From a bacterium (GTDB lineage Bacteria > Desulfobacterota > Binatia > UBA12015), in NCBI GenBank assembly GCA_029976905.1, contig JAPOLW010000254.1, positions 1 to 5,942 on the forward strand: 5,942 bases of DNA, read 5' to 3'. The notes under the pieces were generated by a model, which was given only the letters and a program-made list of their open reading frames with translations, ran no database searches and was not told the DNA's origin. Positions within the stretch are counted from its first letter, which is position 1. Each line of letters starts with the position of its first letter. This document shows positions 5,852-5,942 of the stretch, piece after piece. The translations under genes and the position numbers were made by a program.

Positions 5852-5942
5852 TGTTTTTCGTGTTTTGGAAAGTGTGGATGCGTTGCGTCTGCTGCGGGCA
5901 GGCGCGCTGGCACGGCTCCGTGCCGGAGGCACTACTGCCCCC
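5852..5942. other. probable intergenic end of the window
   Basis: Bases 5852-5880 are poorer in G+C than their surroundings and read as an upstream leader of the coiled-coil gene (minus strand), without a clear Shine-Dalgarno or -10 box. Beyond them is the 5907-5926 hairpin. The minus frame of the coiled-coil gene stays open to the edge, but its translation there (low-GC third positions, Gln/Asn/Thr-rich) does not look coding. Confidence 0.35.
5907..5926. repeat. compact inverted repeat
   Basis: GGCACGG (5909-5915) and CCGTGCC (5918-5924) are perfect 7-base arms around CT. The stem extends by a T-G wobble and a C-G pair to 5907-5926. A real hairpin would open the innermost pair to make a tetraloop. 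It has no T-run. It could be a terminator of a gene beyond the window, an operator, or one copy of a dispersed repeat. Confidence 0.5.

Noticed and set aside
4042..5913. Minus-strand open frame of 623 codons opposite the stress protein
   Set aside because: It spans several genes and both intergenic gaps with Gly/Arg-rich sequence. The Usp motifs on the plus strand are decisive.
5907..5942. Part of a CRISPR array or a tRNA gene at the window edge
   Set aside because: There is only one palindrome with no regularly spaced copy, and no cloverleaf or anticodon arm can be drawn.

Overview
This is a GC-rich bacterial segment (about two-thirds G+C by eye, with G or C at most third codon positions). 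It is mainly a chromosomal housekeeping block. The plus-strand order tmk end, holB, ricT, metG is known from several bacterial phyla. Together with a Fur of proteobacterial type and a MetRS very like the Thermus form, it suggests a GC-rich lineage near the former Deltaproteobacteria (Myxococcota, Desulfobacterota, Binatota-like). That placement is inference from gene order and protein flavour, not a phylogeny.

Layout. Bases 1-3506 (+) are a tight, almost gapless run. The last codons of thymidylate kinase (tmk) overlap the GTG start of the DNA polymerase III delta-prime subunit (holB) in a GTGA. A PSP1/RicT-family iron-sulfur protein (ricT) follows after 6 bases, and methionyl-tRNA synthetase (metG) after 4 more. 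This looks like one translationally coupled operon. Bases 3537-4412 (-) hold two genes facing it: fur, and upstream of it a small basic protein of unknown function. metG and fur converge with only 30 bases between their stop codons, and an inverted repeat reaches into both stops. Bases 4516-5352 (+) encode a tandem-domain universal stress protein, divergent from the small protein. Bases 5397 to about 5851 (-) encode a coiled-coil, phasin-like protein, convergent with the stress protein. Its start codon cannot be placed in frame. The last ~90 bases look non-coding and hold a compact hairpin.

How the parts fit. The first block joins nucleotide supply (dTMP kinase), the replication clamp loader, a candidate mRNA-processing cofactor and tRNA charging, which suits growth-linked expression. 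The second block is stress and metal physiology: a Fur repressor, a probable ATP-binding stress protein and a probable granule or scaffold protein. fur seems to have its own promoter, so close to the ATG that its mRNA may be leaderless.

I see no mobile element, CRISPR array, tRNA, rRNA or obvious defence system. The least-explained items are the small protein upstream of fur, the broken or non-canonical start of the coiled-coil gene, and the possible leaderless fur transcript. I do not see convincing evidence of a new multi-gene system.
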